In this document: in pieces, positions 24,950 to 32,784 of the stretch
Numbering within the stretch: position 1 is the first letter of the stretch
How the letters are laid out: every line of letters begins with the position of its first letter
Origin: Desulfatitalea alkaliphila
GTDB taxonomy: Bacteria; Desulfobacterota; Desulfobacteria; Desulfobacterales; Desulfosarcinaceae
Direction: 5' to 3'
Assembly: GCF_022968795.1 (NCBI RefSeq)
Contig: NZ_JALJRB010000021.1
Coordinates: 1 to 64,000 of the forward strand
DNA: 64,000 bases
Notes under the pieces: model-generated
Seen by the model: only the letters and a program-made list of their open reading frames with translations
The model's database searches: none
What the model was told of the DNA's origin: nothing
Made by a program: the position numbers and the translations under genes

Positions 24950-26290
24950 TCAATTCCAGCGGTAGGGCCTTGTGGGGCTCATGGTGATGACGAGCATGAC
25001 GCTGTTTTCGGTGTACTCTTCGGTGGGTATGTCCGATAAACGCTGGCGGTAACTGTAGGTCAGGCCGATGTTCATCCATTGCAGGGCCTGGTAGCCTATG
25101 CCTGCTCCGGCGCCGATGGTCTGCTCGCTGAGCTCCGGTGTGTCGTTGGGGTAATCGTCGTAGCGGTAGGCGCCGTAGGCGGTGGCTGAGATGCGGCGGG
25201 TCAGGTTGTAAAGCAGGCCCAGCCCGCCTTCGTAGTAGATGTTCAGCCCCCGGACCTCGGCCCCGGTGTCGTCTATTCGGTAGCCGCTGCCGCCGGTCAA
25301 TTCGATGTGGCCGGAACGGAAGGGCCAGCGTTTGAACAGGGCCGCTTCTACCACGAAGCCTTCTTCATTGGGGGTATCGGAGTCCCGGAATTCCTGGATT
25401 AAATAACCGCCGGCGATGGAGATGGAAGCGTTTTCCTGAAACTGGTAGCGCATCCCAGCATTGGGGTAATAGATTTGGTAATCTTCGTCAGTAGGTTCAT
25501 CAAAGTACAAGACGGTGTGCCGGTAACCGACAAAACCGGTCAGGGTGGGTGTGAATGAACGCATCAGGCTAAGAGCGCCGTTGTATTCCTGGCGGTCGTT
25601 TTCATCCACATAGTCGCGGTGCGAATAGTAGCCGTCCAGTGTTACCCCCCATCTTTGTGTGAACCAATGTTCGATGCCCAGGGCGGGTTCCCAGATGCGG
25701 TGATCGGCGACGGTCGTGCCCGGCGTTGTGTCGATGTCCTGGAGAAAGCTGTAGGACAGCGCGGTGTAGAAGGTGTTGCGGGCGCCGTACTGGTGGTCCA
25801 ACCGGCCCTCGGTTGTGTTGACACGATAACGGGTGCGGCCGCGCCGGGTGAGGTCCTCGCCGATGACGGGGCCTTCGGTGGGGTCGTCGGGTGCGAAATC
25901 GAGGGAGGTGTCCCGTGGGTTTTCGGTTTCGAGGTAGTCATTGGCCAGGGACAGGCGGGTGTTGCGGCGCAGGTCTTTCCAGGTGTAGACACGGGCCACA
26001 TGGCGCAAGAAATCGAGGTCCTGGTTGTCCGCGAAGAAGCTGTAGGACGGGTTGTAGATCAGCTCGAGGCCGGCGGTGCGTCCCAGGAGTTGGCCGGTCA
26101 GGGTCAGGCCGACGGTGGTGATGAAGTCGTCCACTTCGTTGGTGGGCGTGAGGAAGAGGTTGTCGGTGTACTCAACCCCGGCGGCCAGTTCCGGGGTGAA
26201 GAGGAACTGGGCGGCGTTGGTGGGGGCCGCCATTAGTAAGAAGATGGTGATGATGATCAGGAACAGGGGTTTCGGGGTTGTATTTGGCAT
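24950..26290 (-). CDS. Outer-membrane beta-barrel protein, PEP-CTERM system-associated
   Basis: About 446 residues from ATG 26290, with GGGAGG just upstream. Signal peptide LFLIIITIFLLMAAPTNAA, then alternating beta-strand text with aromatic residues (ELIYNPSYSFFADN, GYYSHRDYVDEND, YGAYRYDDYPND), ending in TYSYRQRLSDIPTEEYTENS and a terminal VMLVITMSPTRPYRWN strand. This is the XrtA-linked barrel family, likely the outer-membrane exit or assembly partner for the polysaccharide. A much longer in-frame reading upstream is low-complexity and is not part of the gene. Confidence 0.87.
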   Translation of the reverse strand: MPNTTPKPLFLIIITIFLLMAAPTNAAQFLFTPELAAGVEYTDNLFLTPTNEVDDFITTVGLTLTGQLLGRTAGLELIYNPSYSFFADNQDLDFLRHVARVYTWKDLRRNTRLSLANDYLETENPRDTSLDFAPDDPTEGPVIGEDLTRRGRTRYRVNTTEGRLDHQYGARNTFYTALSYSFLQDIDTTPGTTVADHRIWEPALGIEHWFTQRWGVTLDGYYSHRDYVDENDRQEYNGALSLMRSFTPTLTGFVGYRHTVLYFDEPTDEDYQIYYPNAGMRYQFQENASISIAGGYLIQEFRDSDTPNEEGFVVEAALFKRWPFRSGHIELTGGSGYRIDDTGAEVRGLNIYYEGGLGLLYNLTRRISATAYGAYRYDDYPNDTPELSEQTIGAGAGIGYQALQWMNIGLTYSYRQRLSDIPTEEYTENSVMLVITMSPTRPYRWN

Positions 26291-26300
26291 GGGGCCTCCC

Positions 26301-26368
26301 TGTTGGTGTTGGGGGTTGTGGGTTGGGGGTTGGGGGTTGTGGGTTGTTTGTTGGGGGTTGGGGGTTGG
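26301..26368 (-). repeat. C/A-rich low-complexity tract between export and barrel genes
   Basis: TTGGGGG/TTGTGGG units on the plus strand, ending 11 bp upstream of the barrel start. Confidence 0.7.
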
Positions 26369-26376
26369 TATATTTT

Positions 26377-26964
26377 TTAAGGGACGATGATGGTGTCGTC
26401 GGCTTGGATTTTTACGTTTTGTTGGAAGTCTTTGTCGCGGATGATGTCGCGGTAGTTGATTTGGATGACTTTTTCTTGGCCGCCTTCTTGGCGGAAGAGG
26501 ATGATTTCCTTTTTGGAGGCCCATTCGGTGAAGCCGCCGGCGAGGGCGAAGGCCTGGAGAACGGTGAGGTCTTTGAGCAGGGGATACTCGCCGGTGTTGA
26601 CCACTTCGCCGAGGATGTAGAAGCGTTGGCTGCCGGCGTCTCTTATGGTGACGGTGACGTGGGGGTCGGAGATGAATTCCTTGAGGCCGGTTTCGATGGT
26701 GTTTTTTAATTCGGTTGGGGTTTTGCCGGCGGCCTGGACGTCGTTGAGCAGGGGGAAGGAGATTTGGCCGTCCAGGCGGACCAGGATTTCTTCGCGTGAG
26801 AAGTCGGGTTCGCGCCAGGTGACGATTTCGAGGATGTCGCCGTTGCCGATGCGGTATTCTTGGGCGTGGGTTGTGTTTGCGGCGAGGGTGATCAGGGGGA
26901 TGGTGAGGATGGTGGCAATGAGGGTTTTTAGTTTCATGGGTTGCATGGGTTTTGTGAGTTTCAT
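26377..26964 (-). CDS. Polysaccharide export protein (Wza-like, SLBB), XrtA-associated
   Basis: 195 residues from ATG 26964 (AGGAGA 7 bases upstream). Signal peptide LIATILTIPLITLAANTTHA, then EYRIGNGDILEIVTWREPDFS (poly-export domain) and an SLBB segment FYILGEVVNTGEYPLLKDLT followed by LAGGFTEWAS. No lipobox Cys is seen. It should form the periplasmic/outer-membrane export channel with the barrel protein downstream. Confidence 0.9.
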   Translation of the reverse strand: MKLTKPMQPMKLKTLIATILTIPLITLAANTTHAQEYRIGNGDILEIVTWREPDFSREEILVRLDGQISFPLLNDVQAAGKTPTELKNTIETGLKEFISDPHVTVTIRDAGSQRFYILGEVVNTGEYPLLKDLTVLQAFALAGGFTEWASKKEIILFRQEGGQEKVIQINYRDIIRDKDFQQNVKIQADDTIIVP

Positions 26965-27003
26965 GGTGGGTCTCCTGATGGGTGCGGGGTTGGTTTTTGG
27001 TTT

Positions 27004-27050
27004 TTGGTTGTTGGTTGTTGGGGGTGGGGGGTTGGTGGGTGGAGGGTTGG
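27004..27050 (-). repeat. C/A-rich low-complexity tract upstream of the export gene
   Basis: TTGGTTG/GGGGGTGGGG units on the plus strand, 40-86 bp before the start at 26964, adjoining a REP. Confidence 0.65.
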
Positions 27051-27060
27051 TGTTCGGTTT

Positions 27061-27090
27061 GGTGGATCCGCTTCGCTTGATCCACCCTAC
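27061..27090 (-). repeat. REP hairpin copy 10
   Basis: Consensus copy, followed by a partial second arm (TTGATCCACCATACG at 27093-27108). Confidence 0.88.
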
Positions 27091-27146
27091 GATTTGATCC
27101 ACCATACGATTATGTAAGAGTTGTTGGGTTCGGATACCACCCTTGA

Positions 27147-27235
27147 TTATTTTTCCATCGCTTTTTCTTGATCCATGGCAGGGTGGAGGATACGGGCAAC
27201 TTCTATGGTGCCACTCCGTTTTTGTAATGCGCCAT
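27147..27235 (-). pseudogene. ParE/RelE-like toxin with internal deletion
   Basis: An ATG overlaps the antitoxin stop (ATGA), opens MAHYKNGVAP and stops. In the +1 frame the same stretch reads KRSGTIEVARILHPAMD and QEKAMEK before a stop, which is the usual C-terminus of ParE/RelE toxins (IEI.RVLH..MD). The start and the tail survive but the ~60-residue core is gone, so the toxin is dead. Confidence 0.65.
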
Positions 27236-27495
27236 CAACCATCCAACTCTTTTTCAAGTTCATCGAAGAATGCTTCCCCGTCAATGACTTCACCGCGCTC
27301 GATCTGGTCAATGCCTGTTTTAATCTCCCGACGCAAGCGTTCCAGTTTCAGTGCCTGGTATTCCTCATACTCATGCACCGGCAACACGATGGCTGTTGTC
27401 CGGCCTTTCTTCGATATCGCTACGGCCTCGCGTTGCACTGTATCCATCAGCACCCCGAATTTATTTTTCGCTTCCCCGGCCGGCATCGTTCTCAT
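27235..27495 (-). CDS. Phd/YefM-like antitoxin
   Basis: 86 residues from ATG 27495. MPAGEAKNKFGVLMDTVQREAVAISKKGR and TAIVLPVHEYEEYQAL are typical Phd/YefM sequence, with a charged C-terminal tail that would bind toxin. The partner toxin downstream is deleted internally. A promoter with an overlapping perfect inverted repeat (27527-27561) lies just upstream, so the antitoxin likely still regulates itself. Confidence 0.85.
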   Translation of the reverse strand: MRTMPAGEAKNKFGVLMDTVQREAVAISKKGRTTAIVLPVHEYEEYQALKLERLRREIKTGIDQIERGEVIDGEAFFDELEKELDG

Positions 27496-27526
27496 TTTGA
27501 ACCTCGCTTTTTCTATTAAAAAAGAT

Positions 27527-27552
27527 ATGTCCATAATAGACATTATGGACAT
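27527..27552 (-). promoter_or_regulatory. Operator palindrome of the Phd-like antitoxin
   Basis: Perfect 11-bp inverted repeat ATGTCCATAAT/ATTATGGACAT around AGAC. It overlaps the -10 element and so suits autorepression. Confidence 0.7.
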
Positions 27553-27561
27553 TAGGGTCAA
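27533..27561 (-). promoter_or_regulatory. Sigma-70 type promoter of the Phd-like antitoxin
   Basis: TTGACC, 17 bp, TATTAT on the minus strand; the predicted start is about 30 bp before ATG 27495. Confidence 0.65.
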
Positions 27562-27598
27562 GAAGGTTCGTTTTCCACACCTTTTATACCGGCTTGTT

Positions 27599-28609
27599 TT
27601 AGGTGTTGTAGTAGGCTTTGTACCAGGTGATGAAGTTTGCGATGCCTTGTGACAAGGGGGTGCTGGGTTTGAAGTCTATTGCGGCGGTTAGGTCGTCGAT
27701 GTCGGCGTAGGTGGATGGGACGTCGCCGGGTTGTAGGGGGAGGTATTGTTTTTCGGCGGTTTTGCCCAGTGCGTTTTCGATTTCGGTGATGAAGTCGGTT
27801 AGCTGGACGGGGTTGTTGTTGCCGATGTTGTAGATGCGGTACGGGGCGTAGGAGGTGCCGGGGTCGGGGGCGTTGCCGCTCCAGTGGGGGTTGGGTTGGG
27901 GCATGTGGTCCATCAGGCGCACGACGCCCTCGACGATGTCGTCGATGTAGGTGAAGTCCCGTTGCATTTTGCCGTTGTTGAACACCTGGATGGGACGGCC
28001 TTCCAGGATGGCCTTGGTGAAGAGGAACAGGGCCATGTCCGGGCGCCCCCAGGGGCCGTATACGGTGAAGAAACGCAGCCCGGTGCAGGGCAATGCGAAG
28101 AGATGGCTGTAGGTGTGGGCCATCAGTTCGTTGGCTTTTTTGGAGGCGGCGTAGAGGGATACGGGGTGATCCACGTTGTGGTGCACGGAAAAGGGCATTT
28201 TGGTGTTGGCACCGTAGACGGAACTGGATGAGGCGAACACCAGGTGTTTGATGTTGTGGTGGCGGCAGCATTCCAGGATGTTGACGAAGCCGACCAGGTT
28301 GGCGTTGACGTAGGCCTGGGGATTCTCCAGGGAGTAGCGCACGCCGGCCTGGGCGGCGAGATTGACGACGATTTGCACGGCGTTGTCGGCGAAGATGGTG
28401 TTCAGGCTGTCGCGATCGGCCAGATCGACCCGGTGAAAGATGAATTCCGGATGGGCCTTGAGTTGTTCGAGCCGCGCTTGCTTGAGGCGGACGTCGTAGT
28501 AGTCGTTGACGTTGTCCACACCGATGACGGTCCGCCCTTGTTGAAGGAGGCGCAGGGACAGATGGAAACCAATGAAGCCGGCCGCGCCGGTGACGAGTGT
28601 GGTGTGCAT
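27599..28609 (-). CDS. UDP-glucuronate 4-epimerase-like SDR
   Basis: 336 residues from ATG 28609; the longer frame reads through C/A tract and [22 protein letters not shown] is the NAD-binding glycine motif, [14 protein letters not shown] and [13 protein letters not shown] contain the Ser and YxxxK catalytic residues. Overall pattern ([33 protein letters not shown]) matches UDP-glucuronate 4-epimerases, making UDP-galacturonate. It pairs with the UDP-glucose dehydrogenase upstream, which supplies its substrate. Confidence 0.9.
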   Translation of the reverse strand: MHTTLVTGAAGFIGFHLSLRLLQQGRTVIGVDNVNDYYDVRLKQARLEQLKAHPEFIFHRVDLADRDSLNTIFADNAVQIVVNLAAQAGVRYSLENPQAYVNANLVGFVNILECCRHHNIKHLVFASSSSVYGANTKMPFSVHHNVDHPVSLYAASKKANELMAHTYSHLFALPCTGLRFFTVYGPWGRPDMALFLFTKAILEGRPIQVFNNGKMQRDFTYIDDIVEGVVRLMDHMPQPNPHWSGNAPDPGTSYAPYRIYNIGNNNPVQLTDFITEIENALGKTAEKQYLPLQPGDVPSTYADIDDLTAAIDFKPSTPLSQGIANFITWYKAYYNT

Positions 28610-28619
28610 GGTGACCTTT

Positions 28620-28690
28620 GTTGGTTGGTTGGGGGTTGGGGGTGGTGGGTTGGGGGTGGTTGGTTGTTTGTTGGGGGTGGAAGGTTGGTG
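28620..28690 (-). repeat. C/A-rich low-complexity tract, left arm
   Basis: TTGGTTGGGGGTTGGGGG-type sequence on the plus strand, 11 bp upstream of the epimerase start; mirror of the tract at 28782-28880. Confidence 0.7.
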
Positions 28691-28698
28691 TTCGGTTT

Positions 28699-28785
28699 GG
28701 TGGATCCGCTTCGCTTGATCCACCCTACATTGTCGGCATTGTAAGGGTGTAGGATGTAGGGTGGATCAAGCGGAGCGGATCCACC
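28699..28785. repeat. Inverted REP pair (REPIN)
   Basis: Copy 11 at 28699-28728 and copy 12 reversed at 28756-28785 with 27 bp between. With the low-complexity tracts on both sides (28620-28690 and 28782-28880) the whole 260-bp segment is a large imperfect palindrome between ugd and the epimerase gene. Confidence 0.88.
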
Positions 28786-28880
28786 TTCCACCAACAACCC
28801 ACCACCTTCCACCCACTACCCACAACCCACCACCCACTACCCACAACCCACAACCCACCACCCACAACCCACCACCCACT
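28782..28880 (+). repeat. C/A-rich low-complexity tract, right arm
   Basis: ACCCACAACCCACCACCCAC-type units on the plus strand, opposite in orientation to the other tracts, abutting the ugd stop. Confidence 0.7.
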
Positions 28881-30240
28881 ATATTTCTTTGGTTTGTTGG
28901 GTTGGGTTTATGATTGGGGGACGGCCTATGGCGTGGTAGGTGAAGCCGAAACCGGATAGCATGGTGGCGGAGTAGAGGTTGCGGCCGTCGAAGATCAGGG
29001 GGTTGTTGAGTTGTTTTTTGATTCTGGCGAAATCGGGGTTGCGGAACTGGTTCCAGTCGGTGAGGACGGCCAGGGCGTCGGCGTTTTGGAGGATGCTGTA
29101 TTGGTCCTGCCCGATTTCCACCAGCGGGTTTTCTGCCAGGGCGGTGCGGGCGTTGTCGCCGGCTACGGGGTCGAAGGCGCGGATGCGCATGCCCAGGGCG
29201 GTGAGGGTTTCGATGGTATCCAGGGCGGCGGATTCGCGGATGTCGTCGGTGTTGGCTTTGAAGGCCAGGCCCCATATGGCGAGCACTTTGTCCGTAAGGG
29301 GGGTCGGGCTGAAATGGGTTTTGATTTTCTCGGCGAGCACCTGCTTCTGATGCTGGTTGACGCGGTCCACGGAGAGGGCCAGCTCGGGGGTCATGCCGTG
29401 CTCGCGGGCGGTGTGGATGAGGGCCTTGACATCCTTGGGAAAGCAGGAGCCGCCGTAGCCGACGCCGGGATAGATGAAGTGATAGCCGATGCGCCGGTCG
29501 GAGCCGATGCCGACGCGCACATCCTTGATGTCCGCCCCTACTTTTTCGCACAGATTGGCGATTTCGTTGATAAAGGAAATTTTGGTGGCCAGCATGCTGT
29601 TGGCGGCGTACTTGGTCATTTCGGCGCTGCGGATGCCCATGACGATCATCTTGTCGCGGCTGCGGGCAAAGGGGCCGTATAGGGTTTCCAGAAGTTTGGC
29701 GGTGCGGACGTTGTCCGTGCCGACGATGACCCGGTCCGGTTTGAGGAAATCGTTGACGGCGTCGCCTTCTTTGAGGAACTCGGGGTTGGAGACCACATCG
29801 AATTCGATGCGGCACTGCCTTTTGTCCAGTTGTTCCTGGATGATGCCGCGCACGCGGTCCGCAGTGCCCACGGGGACGGTGGATTTGTTGACGATGATTT
29901 TGTAATCTTCCATGGTTTGGCCGATGGCTTCGGCCACCTGGTCCACATAGCGCAGGTCGCAGGAACCGTCGCCGTTGGGGGGCGTGCCGACGCAATTGAA
30001 GACAAACAACGCATCGGCCATGCCTTGTGCCAGGTCGGTGGTGAAGGTGAGCCGGCCCTCCTGGCGGTTGCGCTCGACAAGGGGTTCCAATCCGGGTTCG
30101 AAGATGTGGATGCGGCCTTGGTTGAGTTGTTCGACGATGGTGGGATTGACGTCGATACAGGTGACCTGGTTGCCCATTTCCGCGAAGCAGGCGGCGGCCA
30201 CCAGGCCCACGTAGCCGGTTCCGACGATGGAGACGTTCAT
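28879..30240 (-). CDS. ugd: UDP-glucose 6-dehydrogenase
   Basis: 453 residues. GTGYVGLVAAACFAEMG is the NAD-binding N-terminus, STVPVGTADRVR and NPEFLKEGDAVNDF are conserved substrate loops, and GYGGSCFPKDVKAL holds the catalytic Cys near residue 263. Oxidises UDP-glucose to UDP-glucuronate. AAGGATCC lies upstream of ATG 30240. It feeds the epimerase encoded downstream. Confidence 0.95.
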   Translation of the reverse strand: MNVSIVGTGYVGLVAAACFAEMGNQVTCIDVNPTIVEQLNQGRIHIFEPGLEPLVERNRQEGRLTFTTDLAQGMADALFVFNCVGTPPNGDGSCDLRYVDQVAEAIGQTMEDYKIIVNKSTVPVGTADRVRGIIQEQLDKRQCRIEFDVVSNPEFLKEGDAVNDFLKPDRVIVGTDNVRTAKLLETLYGPFARSRDKMIVMGIRSAEMTKYAANSMLATKISFINEIANLCEKVGADIKDVRVGIGSDRRIGYHFIYPGVGYGGSCFPKDVKALIHTAREHGMTPELALSVDRVNQHQKQVLAEKIKTHFSPTPLTDKVLAIWGLAFKANTDDIRESAALDTIETLTALGMRIRAFDPVAGDNARTALAENPLVEIGQDQYSILQNADALAVLTDWNQFRNPDFARIKKQLNNPLIFDGRNLYSATMLSGFGFTYHAIGRPPIINPTQQTKEI

Positions 30241-30296
30241 GTGGTGGATCCTTTGATGCTGTATGGGTATTGGAATCGAAGAAGATTGACGAACGG

Positions 30297-30321
30297 CATA
30301 GCTCCGCTCGGTCGATTACAT
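30297..30321 (-). promoter_or_regulatory. Leader motif shared with the methyltransferase gene
   Basis: Minus strand ATGTAATCGACCGAGCGG continuing AGCTATG, 57 bp upstream of ugd. About 21 of 24 bases match the copy at 17612-17637 with one indel. Confidence 0.4.
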
Positions 30322-30410
30322 AGAGGGTGCAAACGATGGTTCTGTTTTAGTTTGTGTTGTCGCCGTTGTAAAAGTGTTTTTCGGAAAAATGATCGAACGT
30401 GAACAAGCCT

Positions 30411-31802
30411 TCATCTTCCCCTTCCGAAAAGAACGGTTTTGACCGTTCTGGCAACGATCATGATGTCCATCAGAATCGACATGTTCTTTATGTAGAACAG
30501 GTCGTAATTGAGCTTTTCGATGGCATCCTCCACGGAGGCACCGTAGCCGTAACTCACTTGGGCCCAACCGGTCAACCCCGGTTTGACCGAAAAACGCTCG
30601 CCGTAATAGGGAATGATCTCTTCCAGCTGCTTGACGAAATGCTCGCGCTCCGGCCGGGGCCCGACGAAACTCATTTGCCCTTTGATCACGTTCCACAATT
30701 GGGGCAGCTCGTCGATGCGCCACTTGCGGATGAAGTGGCCGACGCGGGTGATGCGGTTGTCGTTGTCCTGGGCCCAAACCGGTCCGGTCTCTTTTTCGGC
30801 GTCGCTGCGCATGGATCGGAACTTGTGCACCATGTAGGGCTTGTGGTGCCGCCCTACCCGCTCCTGGGAGAAGATCGCGGGCCCTTTGGAGTCCAGCTTG
30901 ATGACGATGGCCACCAACAGGATCAGGGGCATCAGCACAATCAGCATGGCGGCGGAGAGCACCAGGTCGACGGTACGCTTGATCAGCTTCTGGGCTTTTG
31001 TTTTCTGAAACCCCTCGGAAAAGATCAGCCAGGCGGGATTGATCTGTTCCACGATCAATTTACCCGTGAGCATCTCGTAAAACGTGTTGCCTTCCAGAAT
31101 GTCGATGCCGTCCACCCGGCATTTGAGCAGTTCCTTGACGGGCAGGGTGCCGCGCTTCTCTTTGAGGGCGACGACGATCTTGTCGACGCGCATCTGCTTG
31201 GCCAGATCGCACACATTGTCGAAGTGGTTCTGGCAGATCATGCCGGCGTTGCTGCTGCAGGGCCACACTTCCCACGGTTTGTCCGAAAGCACGGATGCGA
31301 TTTCGTACCCGCAATCCTTTTTTTGTTGAATCTCGTTGGCGATTTCGTGGGCCGTGTCGCTGGAGCCCATGATCATGATCTTCTGGTTGAACAAGCCCTT
31401 GTTGAGAATCTGGGTGTAGCCGATGCGCCAGGCAATAATCAACAGGAATACGAAGGCGATGCTGACGATGAAAATGCCCTCTCCGATGATGAAATCGGGA
31501 AAGAGGAAATAGAACAGCGCCAGCAGGATGGCGGCGGCACCGAGGGCTTGCAGCAGGCGGATGCCCAGCTCGCTGAGCGTGTCGGTGATTTGCAGGTCGT
31601 AGAGGTCATTGTAGTACAGGCAGGCCTGGCAGGTGATGGTGATCAGCAGGACCTTGAGCAGCAACGGCGGGTCGAAGTGCACTTGATCGGACCCGATGAT
31701 CAACAGGCAGGCAATGACGACGGACAAGAAAATGAAAATCCCCTCGCCGAAAACGAAGATGGCGTTGCGAACGGGATAGTACTGTTTGAAGAGTCTCAGC
31801 AT
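30411..31802 (-). CDS. Undecaprenyl-phosphate sugar phosphotransferase, XrtA-associated
   Basis: About 463 residues from ATG 31802 (MLRLFKQYYPVRNAIFVFGE is the family N-terminus). Four N-terminal membrane spans, a CoA-binding-like/Rossmann middle domain (IMIMGSSDTAHEIANEI), a fifth membrane segment (LVLSAAMLIVLMPLILL) and the polyprenyl-P transferase domain: SQERVGRHHKPYMVHKFRSM, RKWRIDELPQLWNV and MSFVGPRPEREHFV. It starts the lipid-linked repeat by adding a sugar-1-P to undecaprenyl phosphate at the inner membrane. Confidence 0.93.
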   Translation of the reverse strand: MLRLFKQYYPVRNAIFVFGEGIFIFLSVVIACLLIIGSDQVHFDPPLLLKVLLITITCQACLYYNDLYDLQITDTLSELGIRLLQALGAAAILLALFYFLFPDFIIGEGIFIVSIAFVFLLIIAWRIGYTQILNKGLFNQKIMIMGSSDTAHEIANEIQQKKDCGYEIASVLSDKPWEVWPCSSNAGMICQNHFDNVCDLAKQMRVDKIVVALKEKRGTLPVKELLKCRVDGIDILEGNTFYEMLTGKLIVEQINPAWLIFSEGFQKTKAQKLIKRTVDLVLSAAMLIVLMPLILLVAIVIKLDSKGPAIFSQERVGRHHKPYMVHKFRSMRSDAEKETGPVWAQDNDNRITRVGHFIRKWRIDELPQLWNVIKGQMSFVGPRPEREHFVKQLEEIIPYYGERFSVKPGLTGWAQVSYGYGASVEDAIEKLNYDLFYIKNMSILMDIMIVARTVKTVLFGRGR

Positions 31803-31918
31803 GGTTCCGGTCCAGTTTCGTAAAGCCCTACCGGGCGATTCGCTGACCAACCGCATTCGGCCTGTGGGCGTAGGAACGGCAAGGAGGTGCCGGATCCGCT
31901 TCACGGTTTCCAGACTGC

Positions 31919-32752
31919 CTATTCACGGTAATAGCCCTTGCTGTAGCCGTAATATTTTTTGACCGACTGTTGTGCCTGGTTCAGTACGATGCCCAAAATC
32001 TTCTCCTTGCCGATCTGCTCGATGGTGTCGGTGACGGCCGAACGGGGGGTTTTCCCCGAACGGACCACCATCAGTACACCGTCCACCTGTTTGGCGATGG
32101 CTGCCACTTCAGCGGCCATGGAGGGCGGTGGTGAGTCGATGATGATGAACCGATCATCATAACGGTGCACCACCTCGTCGAGCATGGTTCGCATGCGCTT
32201 GGACGAAAGCAGTTCGGTGGGATTGCGCGGCGGCCGGCCGCCCGGCAGCAGGGTAAGCCTTGGAAACGGTGTCTTGTGCAGCAATGTCTCCAAGGGCGCC
32301 TGGCCGTTGAGGTAGTCGCTGAGACCACGTGTGGTCCCGTACCCGAAACAGGTGTGCAGGGATGGACGTCGAATGTCACAGTCCATCAACAGGACGTAAT
32401 CTTCCAGCCCGGCGGCAATGCTGATGGCCAGGTTGGCGCTGACGAAGGATTTGCCGTCCCCCGGTACGGCGCTGGTGACCAGGATCGATTTGGGCGGATT
32501 GCCCTCGGCCGGAAAGAGCAAATTGGTGCGCAGCACCTTGAACAGCTCGGCTTCAACCGACTGGGGCCGGTGATAGGTGATCAGGTTGATATCCAGCCGG
32601 GTGTCACTGTGCTTCAAGGCGTTGCCGACAAATTGCACCACGTTCTCCTCGGGTGCCTTTTCCGTTCGCTGCCTTTCGGGCATCGCACGCCCACCTTCGG
32701 CAGGCTTTTCTTGTTTGTCGGCCTTTTCCAGCGCATCGTAGATCTTTCCCAT
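31919..32752 (-). CDS. Exosortase A-associated BY-type tyrosine kinase / CpsD-like
   Basis: About 277 residues from ATG 32752, with AAAAGGA six bases upstream of it. MGKIYDALEKADKQ start; Walker A SAVPGDGKSFVSANLAIS near residue 100, A' VLLMDCDIRRPS, Walker B FIIIDSPPP, and a C-terminal Tyr cluster KKYYGYSKGYYRE for autophosphorylation. It partners the chain-length protein encoded upstream, as in split Wzc systems, and controls polymer length and export. Confidence 0.93.
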   Translation of the reverse strand: MGKIYDALEKADKQEKPAEGGRAMPERQRTEKAPEENVVQFVGNALKHSDTRLDINLITYHRPQSVEAELFKVLRTNLLFPAEGNPPKSILVTSAVPGDGKSFVSANLAISIAAGLEDYVLLMDCDIRRPSLHTCFGYGTTRGLSDYLNGQAPLETLLHKTPFPRLTLLPGGRPPRNPTELLSSKRMRTMLDEVVHRYDDRFIIIDSPPPSMAAEVAAIAKQVDGVLMVVRSGKTPRSAVTDTIEQIGKEKILGIVLNQAQQSVKKYYGYSKGYYRE

Positions 32753-32784
32753 AAGCATTCCTTTTGGCTGTGGGTTGCAGCGCC

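Noticed and set aside
24950-27085. One 711-codon reading frame covering the outer-membrane barrel and beyond
   Set aside because: The first ~265 codons are Pro/His/Arg/Asn low-complexity text antisense-shifted over the export gene; the real barrel starts at ATG 26290 with signal peptide and ribosome site.
28782-28880. Possible CRISPR array in the repeated C/A tract
   Set aside because: Units are 6-9 bp with no spacers, so low-complexity DNA and not a CRISPR array.
28766-29995. 409-codon minus-strand frame over ugd
   Set aside because: Arg/Gly/His/Pro-rich shadow of the well-supported ugd frame in GC-rich DNA.
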